NCBI RefSeq assembly: GCF_016801985.1
Contig: NZ_JAEVLS010000006.1
Location: 372,001-436,000 of the forward strand
From: Steroidobacter gossypii
GTDB taxonomy: Bacteria; Pseudomonadota; Gammaproteobacteria; Steroidobacterales; Steroidobacteraceae
DNA: 64,000 nucleotides
Direction: 5' to 3'
Part shown: positions 46,262-56,264 of the stretch, piece by piece
How positions within the stretch are numbered: position 1 is the stretch's first letter
How the letters are laid out: the number at the start of each line of letters is the position of its first letter
Translations under genes and position numbers: made by a program
The notes under the pieces: model-generated
What the model saw: the letters and a program-made list of their open reading frames with translations, nothing else
What the model was told of the DNA's origin: nothing
Databases searched by the model: none

Positions 46262-46726
46262 TTAGAGCTGCACGGGACGTTGGAAGACCTTGCTCGGTGA
46301 ATAATCGGTCACCGTCATGATACGGTCTTCGATGTCGCCCACCAGCTTCCCGTGCTGCGCGCCGGTGCGCTTCTTGATTTCGGCCCATTCCTTGTCGGCC
46401 ATGAATTTGGCCCAGCGATCCTGCAAGGTGATCTGGTCCGGCCACTGCAGCAGATACACGAACTCGGTGCGGCCGTGAAGTTGCGTTTCCCACATGGCGA
46501 CGATTTTGAAATCGTACTTGGCCATGATGCGCATGGCGTGATGGCGAAAGCGCTCGTGAAACGCCTGCTTGTTGTTTTCGAAGATCTCGTACACGCGCAA
46601 TTGATGGATGACTTCCGGCGGCTGCGCAGCGCTCGCGGTCGGTGGCACAGCAGCGAATAACAATGCGGCCAGCATTGACAGAATTGCACGAAACAGACCC
46701 GCGCGACGAAAGCAACCCGTAGTCAT
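46262..46726 (-). CDS. Exported NIPSNAP family protein
   Basis: 154 residues from ATG 46726 with a GGAG site. Signal peptide (LFRAILSMLAALLFAAVPPTASAA) followed by a NIPSNAP domain: EVIHQLRVYEIFENNKQAF, FRHHAMRIMAKYDFKIVAMW and FVYLLQWPDQITLQDRWAKF. Ferredoxin-like alpha-beta barrel; function unknown. Probably cotranscribed with the GFA gene. Confidence 0.88.
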   Translation of the reverse strand: MTTGCFRRAGLFRAILSMLAALLFAAVPPTASAAQPPEVIHQLRVYEIFENNKQAFHERFRHHAMRIMAKYDFKIVAMWETQLHGRTEFVYLLQWPDQITLQDRWAKFMADKEWAEIKKRTGAQHGKLVGDIEDRIMTVTDYSPSKVFQRPVQL

Positions 46727-46816
46727 CCCGATCTCCTGCACGATTCATTCAGTGTGTCGTTCCGCGCCAAGCGCGGTCGAGGCTGGCGTGTGCGCACCAG
46801 TACGCGCGTTCAAATG

Positions 46817-48451
46817 TTAGCTGCTTCCGGGGGCTGCGTCAGGAGCGTCGCCGCTCGTCGTGGTGAGCATGGCTTGCAGATCTGCAAGCGTGTCCGCTTC
46901 GCTGGCGGGCTTGTCGGTGCGCCAGCGCACGATTCTAGGAAACCGAAGCGCGATGCCCGACTTGTGTCGTCCCGACGCCGCGATGCCTTCATACGCCAGC
47001 TCGAACACCTGCGTGGGTTCGACAGAGCGCACCGGGCCGAATTTCTCCACCGTGTGCGCGCGGATCCAGCGATCCAGTTGCGAGATTTCTGAATTGCTCA
47101 ACCCTGAATACGCCTTGGCTACGGGCACCAGCTCTCCGTCGCGCCATACGCCGAACGTGTAGTCGGTGTAGAGATTGGAGCGGCGACCTTGACCGGGCTG
47201 CGCGTAGATCATCACGGCGTCGAACGAATGCGGATCGATCTTCCATTTCCACCAGGCGCCGCGCTGGCGCCCGGTGCCGTAGCTGGAATCCAGCGCTTTG
47301 AGCATGAGGCCTTCGACATTGCGCTTTCGCGATTCGGCGCGCTCCGCAGCCAGTGCTTCCCAAGTCGGTGCGGCGACCAGGGGTGACACTTCCATGAGCG
47401 GAGATGCCTGCTGCAGCAACTTCTCCAACTGCTCGCGACGCTCACGCAGCGGCGTGGAGCGATAATCCTGGCCATCGAGCTCGAGCAAGTCATAAGCGAG
47501 GAATCGCACGGGCACGGTCGATAAGATCGCGGCCGTCAACTTCTTGCGTCCGATGCGCTGCTGTAACAAAGCAAAGGGTTGTACGCGGCCGTCTTTCCAC
47601 GCGACCACCTCGCCGTCGAGCACGACGCCGTCGGGCAACGAACCGGCAGCATCGACGATCTCAGGAAAGCGCTCCGTGATGCGCTCTTCGCCCCGCGACC
47701 AGAGATGACATTCGCCGGCGCGGCGAATGAGCTGGCCACGAATGCCGTCCCATTTCCATTCGGCTTGCCAGTCGGCACGCTCGCCCAGTTGAACCGGGTC
47801 GCCTTCCAGCGGCGAAGCGAGAAAGAATGGATACGGCACGGCAGGATCCGAACGTGGACTTTCCGCAGCATGCAGCGTTTGCCAGAACAGCGCGCCGGGT
47901 TGCCACTCGCCCATGAGGCGCCCTGCGAGCTCGGTGCGCTCGATGCCCGTGACATCCGCCAACGCGCGCGTCACCAATAGTTGCGAGACGCCCACGCGCA
48001 ATTCACCTGTCAGCAGCTTGTTCAACAGGAAACATTGGCGGTAGGGCAACTCACGCCACCAACCTGTAATGGTTTGTCGCCGCACGTCGTCGCTGGCATC
48101 TCGCAGCGGCAACAGTCGCTCCTCGAGCCAGTCGGCGAGGGCCGTATCGTCCGAGCTCGAGTCGCCATGAGCGGTGCCGGCGGTCAGCAGGGCAATGGTT
48201 TCTGCCAGGTCACCGACCGAGCTGTATGACTCGTCGATCAGCCACTCGGGCAATGCGGCTTCTTCGATCAGCCAGCGCTTCAACAAGGCCGGGCCGATGA
48301 AGCGTTTCAGCCGCCGACCCGACAGAATGTAAGTGGCCCAGGCGGCGTCGGCCGGTGGCGCTGCGCGAAAGTAACGTGACATGGCCGCCACCTTCAGATT
48401 GGTGGATTGCGTGGTGTCGAGTTCTTCGTACAGCGCGGCGAAGGCTCTCAT
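46817..48451 (-). CDS. ATP-dependent DNA ligase
   Basis: 544 residues. The N-terminal DNA-binding domain leads to the nucleotidyltransferase with catalytic Lys233 in EWKWDGIRGQLI, motif III RFLAYDLLELDGQDYR, motif IV EGLMLKALDSSYGTG and motif V WWKWKIDPHSFDAVMIYA. An OB domain ends the protein (EPTQVFELAYEGIAAS, ALRFPRIVRWRTDK). This matches the bacterial ligase linked with an exonuclease, not the NAD ligase LigA. The start overlaps the exonuclease stop by 4 bases. It would seal nicks after repair. Confidence 0.93.
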   Translation of the reverse strand: MRAFAALYEELDTTQSTNLKVAAMSRYFRAAPPADAAWATYILSGRRLKRFIGPALLKRWLIEEAALPEWLIDESYSSVGDLAETIALLTAGTAHGDSSSDDTALADWLEERLLPLRDASDDVRRQTITGWWRELPYRQCFLLNKLLTGELRVGVSQLLVTRALADVTGIERTELAGRLMGEWQPGALFWQTLHAAESPRSDPAVPYPFFLASPLEGDPVQLGERADWQAEWKWDGIRGQLIRRAGECHLWSRGEERITERFPEIVDAAGSLPDGVVLDGEVVAWKDGRVQPFALLQQRIGRKKLTAAILSTVPVRFLAYDLLELDGQDYRSTPLRERREQLEKLLQQASPLMEVSPLVAAPTWEALAAERAESRKRNVEGLMLKALDSSYGTGRQRGAWWKWKIDPHSFDAVMIYAQPGQGRRSNLYTDYTFGVWRDGELVPVAKAYSGLSNSEISQLDRWIRAHTVEKFGPVRSVEPTQVFELAYEGIAASGRHKSGIALRFPRIVRWRTDKPASEADTLADLQAMLTTTSGDAPDAAPGSS

Positions 48452-49455
48452 TGCTGCTCCTCGTCGCCGTACGCCGTCTCGAGTGCGCCGGCTGCAATGC
48501 CGAGCTCATTCAGATAGCGAGCGAGCGCATCGGAGTAACCGTGAGTCAGCAGGATCTTACGGGCGCCAGTGGCCTTGAAAGTTTCGATGAGTCCAGGCCA
48601 ATCGACGTGATCCGAGAGCACGAAGCCACGATCGTACCCGCGCCGGCGACGATTGCCGCGAACTCGCATCCAGCCGGAGCAGAAGCCGCTGGAATGGTCG
48701 CCAAACCGACGCATCCAGGGCGTGCCGGCGGCGCTTGGAGGGGCAATGATCAAAGCGCCGCGATAGTCGCTCTTGCGTTCGCCGGTGACCGGCATGGTCG
48801 GCAACATCGCGAGGCCCTGCTGGCGATACACATCGGTCAAGACGTTGACGGCACCATGAAGATAGACCGTCTCATCTGTGAACGCGCGCAACTCTGCGAG
48901 CACGCGCTGCGCTTTACCCAGGGCGTAGCAAAACAGCACGGAGGCCAGGCCGCGCTCGCGATTCGCCCGCCACCACTCGTAGATTTCTTCGACGACCTCG
49001 CCGGTGGGCTGCCACTGATACACGGGCAGCGCAAACGTCGCTTCGCTGATGAACACGTCGCACTGGAGCGGCTCGAACGGCGCGCAGGTCGGGTCGGGCT
49101 GACGTTTGTAATCGCCCGAGACCACCCACACGTGGCCCTGGTGCTCTATGCGCACTTGCGCCGAGCCCAGGATATGACCGGCGGGATGCAGCGAGATCGT
49201 GGTCGCGCCCAGCTGCAGCCGCTCGCCATATTTTATCGGCGCGAGCTCGTGATCCATGCCAAGGCGATGGCGTGCGATGGCCACGCCGGGCTCGGCCAGC
49301 AGGTAACGCGTGCTGCCGTAACGTAAATGGTCGCCGTGCGCGTGAGTGATGACCGCCGTGGGCACAGGTCGCCACGGATCGATGTGAAATTCACCGGCCG
49401 GGCAGTACAGGCCGTTCTCGGTGACCGTCACCAGCGGAGGGGGCATTGCGGGCAT
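48448..49455 (-). CDS. Ligase-associated metallo-beta-lactamase fold DNA exonuclease
   Basis: 335 residues. MBL metal motif THAHGDH (His38, His40, Asp42, His43), HPAGHILGSAQVRIEHQG and VSGDYKRQPDPTC, then the beta-CASP-like region (LASVLFCYALGKAQRVLAEL) and LSDHVDWPGLIETFKATG. This is the Exo component that travels with ATP ligase in bacterial DNA-damage operons. Coupled to the ligase by a 4-base overlap and 19 bases after the UdgX gene. Confidence 0.93.
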   Translation of the reverse strand: MPAMPPPLVTVTENGLYCPAGEFHIDPWRPVPTAVITHAHGDHLRYGSTRYLLAEPGVAIARHRLGMDHELAPIKYGERLQLGATTISLHPAGHILGSAQVRIEHQGHVWVVSGDYKRQPDPTCAPFEPLQCDVFISEATFALPVYQWQPTGEVVEEIYEWWRANRERGLASVLFCYALGKAQRVLAELRAFTDETVYLHGAVNVLTDVYRQQGLAMLPTMPVTGERKSDYRGALIIAPPSAAGTPWMRRFGDHSSGFCSGWMRVRGNRRRRGYDRGFVLSDHVDWPGLIETFKATGARKILLTHGYSDALARYLNELGIAAGALETAYGDEEQQ

Positions 49456-49474
49456 CTATGGATGAAGCGAGTCC

Positions 49475-50866
49475 TCAGGCGGCGAGTTCCCGCGCCCGCC
49501 GTAAATCATCCACCAGGTGGGTGCGCAATGTATCGGCGTTGGCGGCGTCCGCTCGCAGGATAGCGGACGGATGGTAGGTGCAAACGATGTGTGCGCCGCT
49601 GGCATGTGAAATTTGCAGCTGACGGGCGGAATCGATCGAATCCGTCAGTCCGCCGATGGCGCGCAGCGCCGACGCACCGAGCGCCACGATGATGCGAGGC
49701 TTGACCTGTGACACTTCGGCTTCGAGCCAATGATTGCAGGCGGCGATTTCTGCCGCTTCGGGTCGCTTGTGCAGTCTGCGCTTGCCACGCGGCTGCCATT
49801 TGAAATGTTTGACGGCGTTGGTGATGTAGAGCTCTTTGCGCTCCAGTCCGGCATCTCGGAGTGCAGCATCGAGCACGCGGCCCGCTGGCCCGACGAACGG
49901 CCGACCGCGCAAATCCTCCTCGTCACCGGGCTGCTCGCCGACCAGCATGATCGCGGCCGAGTTCGAGCCTTCGCCGAGGACGGCCTGGGTCGCATGACGC
50001 CAGATATCACAACGCCGGCAGGCCGCCGGTCCTCCGGAGTAATCGGGCAAGTCGGCCAACGCGCGCTGCATGGCGCGAGCTTTGGTCAGCTCTACGTCGA
50101 TCGCTTCGCGTTGGCGCTGCTCGAAGCTCGCCTGACCGTCGCGCAACAGATTCTGAATCTCGATCGATTCGGGGAGGTTGCGCCAGTAGCGCTGGGGCAT
50201 TTCACGCCGCATGGCGGGTGGGTTGATGCGCGAAACATTGCAGATGTTTCGATAGTACGTGCGCCACAGCCCTTCGTGCGCGTCGGCCTTGGGCAGTGAG
50301 GACTTATCGGGCGTCTCGATGAATTGCAACGCGCCGTCCTGCCACAATGCCGTGCCGTCGGGCGTAGCGATCATCCATTCCATGTTCGGGAAGCGTTTGC
50401 AGAAGAACGGCGCGCCGAGACGCAGCACTTCATGCGTGGGCTCGAACCATGCGAAGTATTTCTTTTCGCCTTGCTCGTCGGTCATTTCGCGGAAGCGCAC
50501 GAAGGCATGCATCTTATGAACTTCGCGATTGACCGCGTTTTCCATCTGCATGGCGCGGTGGACGTCAGGATCGGCGGCGTCTTCCAGCAAATGTGGGTGC
50601 CGCAACCAGCGCCAGGCCAGGCGATACATCAAATCCCATCGACCGTCGTGGCGAAAGCAGCTGATGGTTTCCAGCAGCTCCACCAGGCGACGCGAGAGTC
50701 GCAGAGGCGCCGTGTTTGCGATGGCGGTTGCAGGGTCTGTCCACGCCAGAGGCTCGAAGCGCGGACCCACGCGCCATTCCATGTCCTCCGGGACGATGCC
50801 GGCGGTGAGCAGCGGACGCGCCACCTCTCGCCACTGCACATATTGTTGCACGCTGGCCGAATACAT
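49475..50866 (-). CDS. DUF4130-UdgX fusion (uracil-DNA-binding glycosylase family)
   Basis: 463 residues. Residues about 1-245 are the DNA-metabolism domain often linked to UDG (RLVELLETISCFRHDGRWDL, HKMHAFVRFRE, YFAWFEPTHEVL, WRTYYRNICNVSRIN). From about 275 a family 4-like UDG begins with CRRC (Cys283, Cys286) for an Fe-S cluster, GEQPGDEEDLRGRPFVGPAG as motif A and KRRLHKRP with His366. UdgX proteins use the His in this loop to bond covalently to uracil, so this protein probably locks onto uracil DNA. Gap to the radical SAM gene is 2 bases. Confidence 0.92.
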   Translation of the reverse strand: MYSASVQQYVQWREVARPLLTAGIVPEDMEWRVGPRFEPLAWTDPATAIANTAPLRLSRRLVELLETISCFRHDGRWDLMYRLAWRWLRHPHLLEDAADPDVHRAMQMENAVNREVHKMHAFVRFREMTDEQGEKKYFAWFEPTHEVLRLGAPFFCKRFPNMEWMIATPDGTALWQDGALQFIETPDKSSLPKADAHEGLWRTYYRNICNVSRINPPAMRREMPQRYWRNLPESIEIQNLLRDGQASFEQRQREAIDVELTKARAMQRALADLPDYSGGPAACRRCDIWRHATQAVLGEGSNSAAIMLVGEQPGDEEDLRGRPFVGPAGRVLDAALRDAGLERKELYITNAVKHFKWQPRGKRRLHKRPEAAEIAACNHWLEAEVSQVKPRIIVALGASALRAIGGLTDSIDSARQLQISHASGAHIVCTYHPSAILRADAANADTLRTHLVDDLRRARELAA

Positions 50867-50868
50867 AC

Positions 50869-52089
50869 TCAGAACAACGATTGTTGCTGCGGGTTGCTGA
50901 TCAATGCGCGGCGCAGGCCGTCCGAATCGCGCTCGCCCTGCGATGGTCGATAATCGACGGTGCAGATGAAATGGCGCGCGCGCTTGAGCGTTGCGCCCAT
51001 CGTTTTCAAGTCCTGGTAGCGCAGCCGTCGGTGGCGACGTGAGCTGATGATGCGATCGATCACGCGCACCCCCAGTCCAGGAACTCGCAACAGCATGTGC
51101 CGCTCGGCGGTATTCACGTCGACCGGAAACTGATCGCGATTGGCCAGCGCCCAGGTCGTTTTGGGGTCCACGTTCAGATCCAGTTTGCCGCCCGGCATGG
51201 CCTGGGAAAGCTCGCTCAGCGAAAAATCGTAGTAACGCATCAGCCAGTCGGCTTGATACAAACGATGCTCGCGCATCAGCGGCGGCGCGCGATTGGGCAG
51301 TCGGACGGAGGCGCGCTGAATCGGGCTGAACGCGGAATAGTAGATCCGGCGCAGTTTGTATGAGCGATACAGCGTGTCGGCCGTCTCCATGATGGACGCA
51401 TCCGAACTGTCGTCCGCGCCCACGATGAGCTGCGTGCTCTGACCGGCCGGAGAAAACTTCGGCGCTTTGGCGCCGGCTTCGGCCTTTTCGTCGAGCTTCA
51501 AGCGGATCTCGCCCATGGCGCGCTTGATGGAAACATCGCTTTTTTCCGGCGCCAGCGTGGTCAGCGCCTCGCGCGTGGGCAGTTCGATATTCACGCTGAG
51601 TCGATCTGCGTAGCGCCCCGCGGCTTCGACCAGCTCCGGACTGGCTTCAGGGATGGTCTTGAGATGGATGTAACCGCGGAACTCGTGTTCTTCACGCAGG
51701 GTGCGGGCCACCAGCACCAGTTGCTCCATCGTGTAGTCGGCGTTACGGATGATGCCGGAGCTGAGAAACAGACCTTCGATGTAGTTGCGCCTGTAAAAGG
51801 AGAGAGTCAGGTCAACTACTTCCTGCACCGAGAAGCGTGCGCGCGGGATGTCGCTCGAACGGCGGTTGATGCAGTAAAGGCAGTCGTACAGGCAGAAGTT
51901 GGTCAGCAGGATCTTGAGTAGCGACACGCAGCGACCGTCGGGCGTGTAGCTGTGGCAGATGCCCATGCCGGTGGTCGAGCCCATGCCTTTGCCCGGCGCG
52001 GCGCTGCGCTTGGGCGCGCCGCTGCTGGCGCACGAGGCATCGTATTTGGCGGCATCGGCCAGAATGGCCAGCTTGGTCTCCAGCTCCAT
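50869..52089 (-). CDS. Radical SAM protein linked to UDG (putative DNA modification/repair)
   Basis: 406 residues from ATG 52089. The CxxxCxxC cluster is Cys66, Cys70 and Cys73 (NFCLYDCLYC), in a TIM-barrel radical SAM core (LFLSSGIIRNADYTMEQLVL, GYIHLKTIPEASPELVE). A helix-hairpin-helix DNA-binding segment lies near the C-terminus (LLRVPGLGVRVIDRIISSRR). Proteins of this type always sit beside UDG-linked genes; the reaction is unknown. First gene of the repair operon, with a LexA-like box directly upstream of the ATG and no clear ribosome site, so transcription may be leaderless. Confidence 0.9.
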   Translation of the reverse strand: MELETKLAILADAAKYDASCASSGAPKRSAAPGKGMGSTTGMGICHSYTPDGRCVSLLKILLTNFCLYDCLYCINRRSSDIPRARFSVQEVVDLTLSFYRRNYIEGLFLSSGIIRNADYTMEQLVLVARTLREEHEFRGYIHLKTIPEASPELVEAAGRYADRLSVNIELPTREALTTLAPEKSDVSIKRAMGEIRLKLDEKAEAGAKAPKFSPAGQSTQLIVGADDSSDASIMETADTLYRSYKLRRIYYSAFSPIQRASVRLPNRAPPLMREHRLYQADWLMRYYDFSLSELSQAMPGGKLDLNVDPKTTWALANRDQFPVDVNTAERHMLLRVPGLGVRVIDRIISSRRHRRLRYQDLKTMGATLKRARHFICTVDYRPSQGERDSDGLRRALISNPQQQSLF

Positions 52090-52091
52090 GT

Positions 52092-52107
52092 CTGGCTGTA
52101 TATACAG
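52092..52107. promoter_or_regulatory. LexA-like box before the radical SAM/UdgX operon
   Basis: CTGGCTGTATATACAG fits CTGT-N8-ACAG with one mismatch and contains the perfect 12-base palindrome CTGTATATACAG. On the operon strand it shares ACTGTATATA with the helicase box at 30599-30614. Located 2 bases upstream of the ATG at 52089. Confidence 0.5.
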
Positions 52108-52180
52108 TCGGCGCGGCGCGCGCAAGCTGGCACGATCGCTGTCAGGGGAACGCGCTCAAGACGCTAAAAAATGGCAGGTT

Positions 52181-52627
52181 TCAGCGTTCGAACTTGGTGG
52201 ACAGCACGATCGACGAGGTGGTGCGTTCGACGCCGTCGAGCTCGCCGATGGCGTCGATCAGTTCGTCCATATCGGTGATCGAGTCGGCCACGGCGAGCGC
52301 CATCATGTCGAACGAGCCGCTCACCGCTTGCAGGACGCGAACCTGGCTCAGCTTGCGCACTTCGCGCTCGACCTGGCTGGCGTGTTTTGGTTTGACCGTG
52401 ATCATGATGTAGGCGTGAACGGCGCCGCGCTCCTGCGCTTCCGACAGGCGCACGGAGTAACCGGTGATGACCTTGGAACGCTCCAGCCGTTCGATCCGGC
52501 TCTGCACTGTCGTGCGCGACAGACCGAGGCTGCGCGCCAGGGCGGCGGTCGGGGCGCGAGCATTCTCCCGCAACAAGGCAATCAGTTGCTGATCGACGGA
52601 ATCCAAAGGTTGCGGGCGCTGCTTCAT
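52181..52627 (-). CDS. Lrp/AsnC family transcriptional regulator
   Basis: 148 residues from ATG 52627. Helix-turn-helix LDSVDQQLIALLRENARAPT, ALARSLGLSRTTVQSRIERL, followed by the RAM ligand domain (AYIMITVKPKHASQVEREV, QAVSGSFDMMALAVADSI). Divergent from the saccharopine-dehydrogenase-like gene with a 119-base gap, so it probably senses lysine or another amino acid and controls that operon. Confidence 0.92.
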   Translation of the reverse strand: MKQRPQPLDSVDQQLIALLRENARAPTAALARSLGLSRTTVQSRIERLERSKVITGYSVRLSEAQERGAVHAYIMITVKPKHASQVEREVRKLSQVRVLQAVSGSFDMMALAVADSITDMDELIDAIGELDGVERTTSSIVLSTKFER

Positions 52628-52746
52628 GCGAAATCGAACGAGTCCACGGCGAACTGACGAGGATAACCGACAAAACGCCGAAACACTGCCGGCAGCTCGG
52701 CGCTTTGGCAATACCGGCTGGCGCTGACCTTCCCGACAATGGCCGC

Positions 52747-53823
52747 ATGAAACACATCGTTGTCGCAGGCGCCGGCAAGATCGGCGTCACCATTGCCGAT
52801 ATGCTCGCCGCCAGCGGCGACTATCGAGTCACCCTGGCGGATCGCGCGGTGGGCCGGTTCAACGGCTTGAGCCCGAGCATCGAGACCAAGGCGGTGGATG
52901 TCACCGATCCGCGCGCCTTGAGCGAGTTGCTCAAGGGCAGCTTTGCGGTGCTGAGCGCGGTGCCGTTCAATTTGACGGGCGGCATTGCCGTCGCTGCCAA
53001 GGAAGCCGGCGCGCATTATCTGGACCTCACCGAAGATGTCGCGACCACGCGCAAGGTGAAGCGCCTGGCGGAGGGCGCGCAGACGGCGTTTATTCCTCAG
53101 TGCGGCCTTGCGCCGGGCTTCATCACCATCGCTGCTTACGATCTGGTTCGTCGATTCGACACGCTGCATGACGTGCGTATGCGGGTCGGCGCGCTGCCGA
53201 AGTTTCCCTCCAATGCGCTCAATTACAATCTGACGTGGAGCACGGAAGGGCTGATCAACGAGTACTGCGAGCCCTGCGAAGCCATCGTCAATGGCGAGCG
53301 TCGCGAAGTGCCGCCGATGGAAGAGCTGGAGGAGTTTTCGCTCGACGGTGTGACTTACGAGGCGTTCAACACGTCGGGTGGCTTGGGGTCGATGTGCGAG
53401 ACCTTGCAGGGCAAGGTGCGCAATCTCAACTATCGAACGATTCGTTATCCCGGGCATGCGGCCATCATGAAGGCGTTGCTGAACGATCTGCGCCTGCGAG
53501 ATCGGCGCGATGTGCTCAAGGACATCCTGGAGAATGCGTTGCCGGCAACGTTGCAGGATGTGGTGATCGTGTTCGTGACGGTCAGCGGGATGCGTGACGG
53601 GCAGCTGGTGCAGGATACGTACGCGAACAAGATCTATAGCGCCGAGGTGGGTGGGGTGATGCGGAGTGCGATTCAGATCACCACGGCGGCGGGGATCACT
53701 GGCGTGCTCGATCTGCTTGCCGCGGGGCAGATTCCGGCTCGCGGTTTCGTTCGGCAGGAGGACATCGATCTGTCGACGTTCCTCGCGAACCGCTTCGGGC
53801 GCGCGTACGCGCCCCGCTCATAA
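52747..53823 (+). CDS. Saccharopine dehydrogenase / lysine 6-dehydrogenase-like oxidoreductase
   Basis: 358 residues from ATG 52747. N-terminal Rossmann fold MKHIVVAGAGKIGVTIADML. Conserved SAVPFNLTGGIAVAAKEAGAHYLDLTED, FIPQCGLAPGFITIAAYDL and YNLTWSTEGLINEYCEPCEA follow, as in bacterial lysine 6-dehydrogenase/saccharopine reductases. The expected product is 2-aminoadipate 6-semialdehyde, the substrate of the downstream aldehyde dehydrogenase. No ribosome site is seen at this ATG. Confidence 0.85.
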   Translation: MKHIVVAGAGKIGVTIADMLAASGDYRVTLADRAVGRFNGLSPSIETKAVDVTDPRALSELLKGSFAVLSAVPFNLTGGIAVAAKEAGAHYLDLTEDVATTRKVKRLAEGAQTAFIPQCGLAPGFITIAAYDLVRRFDTLHDVRMRVGALPKFPSNALNYNLTWSTEGLINEYCEPCEAIVNGERREVPPMEELEEFSLDGVTYEAFNTSGGLGSMCETLQGKVRNLNYRTIRYPGHAAIMKALLNDLRLRDRRDVLKDILENALPATLQDVVIVFVTVSGMRDGQLVQDTYANKIYSAEVGGVMRSAIQITTAAGITGVLDLLAAGQIPARGFVRQEDIDLSTFLANRFGRAYAPRS

Positions 53824-53837
53824 AAGTTGAAAGTTTT

Positions 53838-53935
53838 GGCGCCGCCTCCGGCGGCGCCCACGTCTGGAGAGGCAAGCCGCCTCCGTTGGCTCGCCCGCCC
53901 GGAAAGGATGCAGCCGCCGACGGCGCTCCCGTCGG
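53838..53935. other. Hairpin-rich spacer in the lysine-catabolism unit
   Basis: Two perfect stems: GGCGCCGCC-TCC-GGCGGCGCC (53838-53858) and CCGACGG-CGCTC-CCGTCGG (53917-53935), within a 236-base gap from 53824 to 54059. No T-runs follow. It may attenuate or process the transcript; I see no known riboswitch pattern. Confidence 0.45.
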
Positions 53936-54059
53936 AAGAAATGTTTCTCGGCCTGGGCCGGGCCGTCGCAGGGAACCGATTCCGGCGGTGCCCTTCGCAG
54001 ATTGCGATGGCCGCATCCGGCGGCGCGCTTGTGCAGCCATTCATTGACAGGATTCTTTC

Positions 54060-55580
<1,521 letters not shown>

Positions 55581-55581
55581 A

Positions 55582-56178
55582 CTAACGACGCCGCCACACC
55601 AGCAGCCGGTTGTTGGCCGGCATGGTGTGGTCCTTGACGAGCTCGCAACCGATGCCGTTGGCCAACCGGTCAACGGCTTCGAAATCGCGGATACCGCTCG
55701 AACCCGAACGTTGTTTGAGCCAGCCATCGAACTCACGGTTGCTATCGCTCGTGTACGCGCCGCCATAGTTGAAGGGCCCGTACACGGCGAGCACGCCTCC
55801 TGGCTCAAGCACACGACCCACGCCCGCGAAGAATTGCTCCACGGCCGTCCAAGGCATGATGTGCAGTGAGTTCGCCGAGAACACGGCGTCGAATCGTTGT
55901 TGCGGCCATGGGCCCGTCACATCGAGTACGAGGGGAGGCGGCAGGTTGGGTAATGCCGCATCGTCCAGCCACAGGCGAATGCCGGGCAGATTCTCCTCGA
56001 CATCGGACGTCTGCCAGATCGCATTCGGCAACGCCGGCGCGAAAAACACGGCGTGCTGGCCGGTCCCGCTGCCGATCTCCAACACGCGCCGGCGATCGTG
56101 GAAGTAGTGCCGGAGCACTTCCAGAATAGGCCCTTGATTGCGTTCGCAAGCGGGTGCGATGGGTTTTTGCGGCGTCAT
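55582..56178 (-). CDS. DUF938 class I SAM-dependent methyltransferase
   Basis: 198 residues from ATG 56178. Starts IAPACERNQGPILEVLRHYF, SAM motif VLEIGSGTGQHAVFFAPALP, then FDAVFSANSLHIMPWTAVEQ, GGVLAVYGPFNYGGAYTSDSNREFD and DFEAVDRLA, all typical of DUF938. Substrate unknown. The upstream extension of the frame is not part of the protein. Confidence 0.9.
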   Translation of the reverse strand: MTPQKPIAPACERNQGPILEVLRHYFHDRRRVLEIGSGTGQHAVFFAPALPNAIWQTSDVEENLPGIRLWLDDAALPNLPPPLVLDVTGPWPQQRFDAVFSANSLHIMPWTAVEQFFAGVGRVLEPGGVLAVYGPFNYGGAYTSDSNREFDGWLKQRSGSSGIRDFEAVDRLANGIGCELVKDHTMPANNRLLVWRRR

Positions 56179-56220
56179 GGCGGCGAGCTTGGCAGTGCGA
56201 GCGTGACGGCCTAGTCTACG

Positions 56221-56253
56221 CCGCTTTTGGGCCGCTTTCGGGCCGCTTTTGGC
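56221..56253. repeat. Three tandem 11-bp repeats
   Basis: CCGCTTTTGGG, CCGCTTTCGGG and CCGCTTTTGGC follow each other without gap, between the DUF938 and hydrolase starts. Possible binding sites or slippage product. Confidence 0.6.
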
Positions 56254-56264
56254 GAGGACCACGC

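Noticed and set aside
53838-53858. Hairpin as a Rho-independent terminator
   Set aside because: No T-run follows and the downstream gene appears to belong to the same unit.
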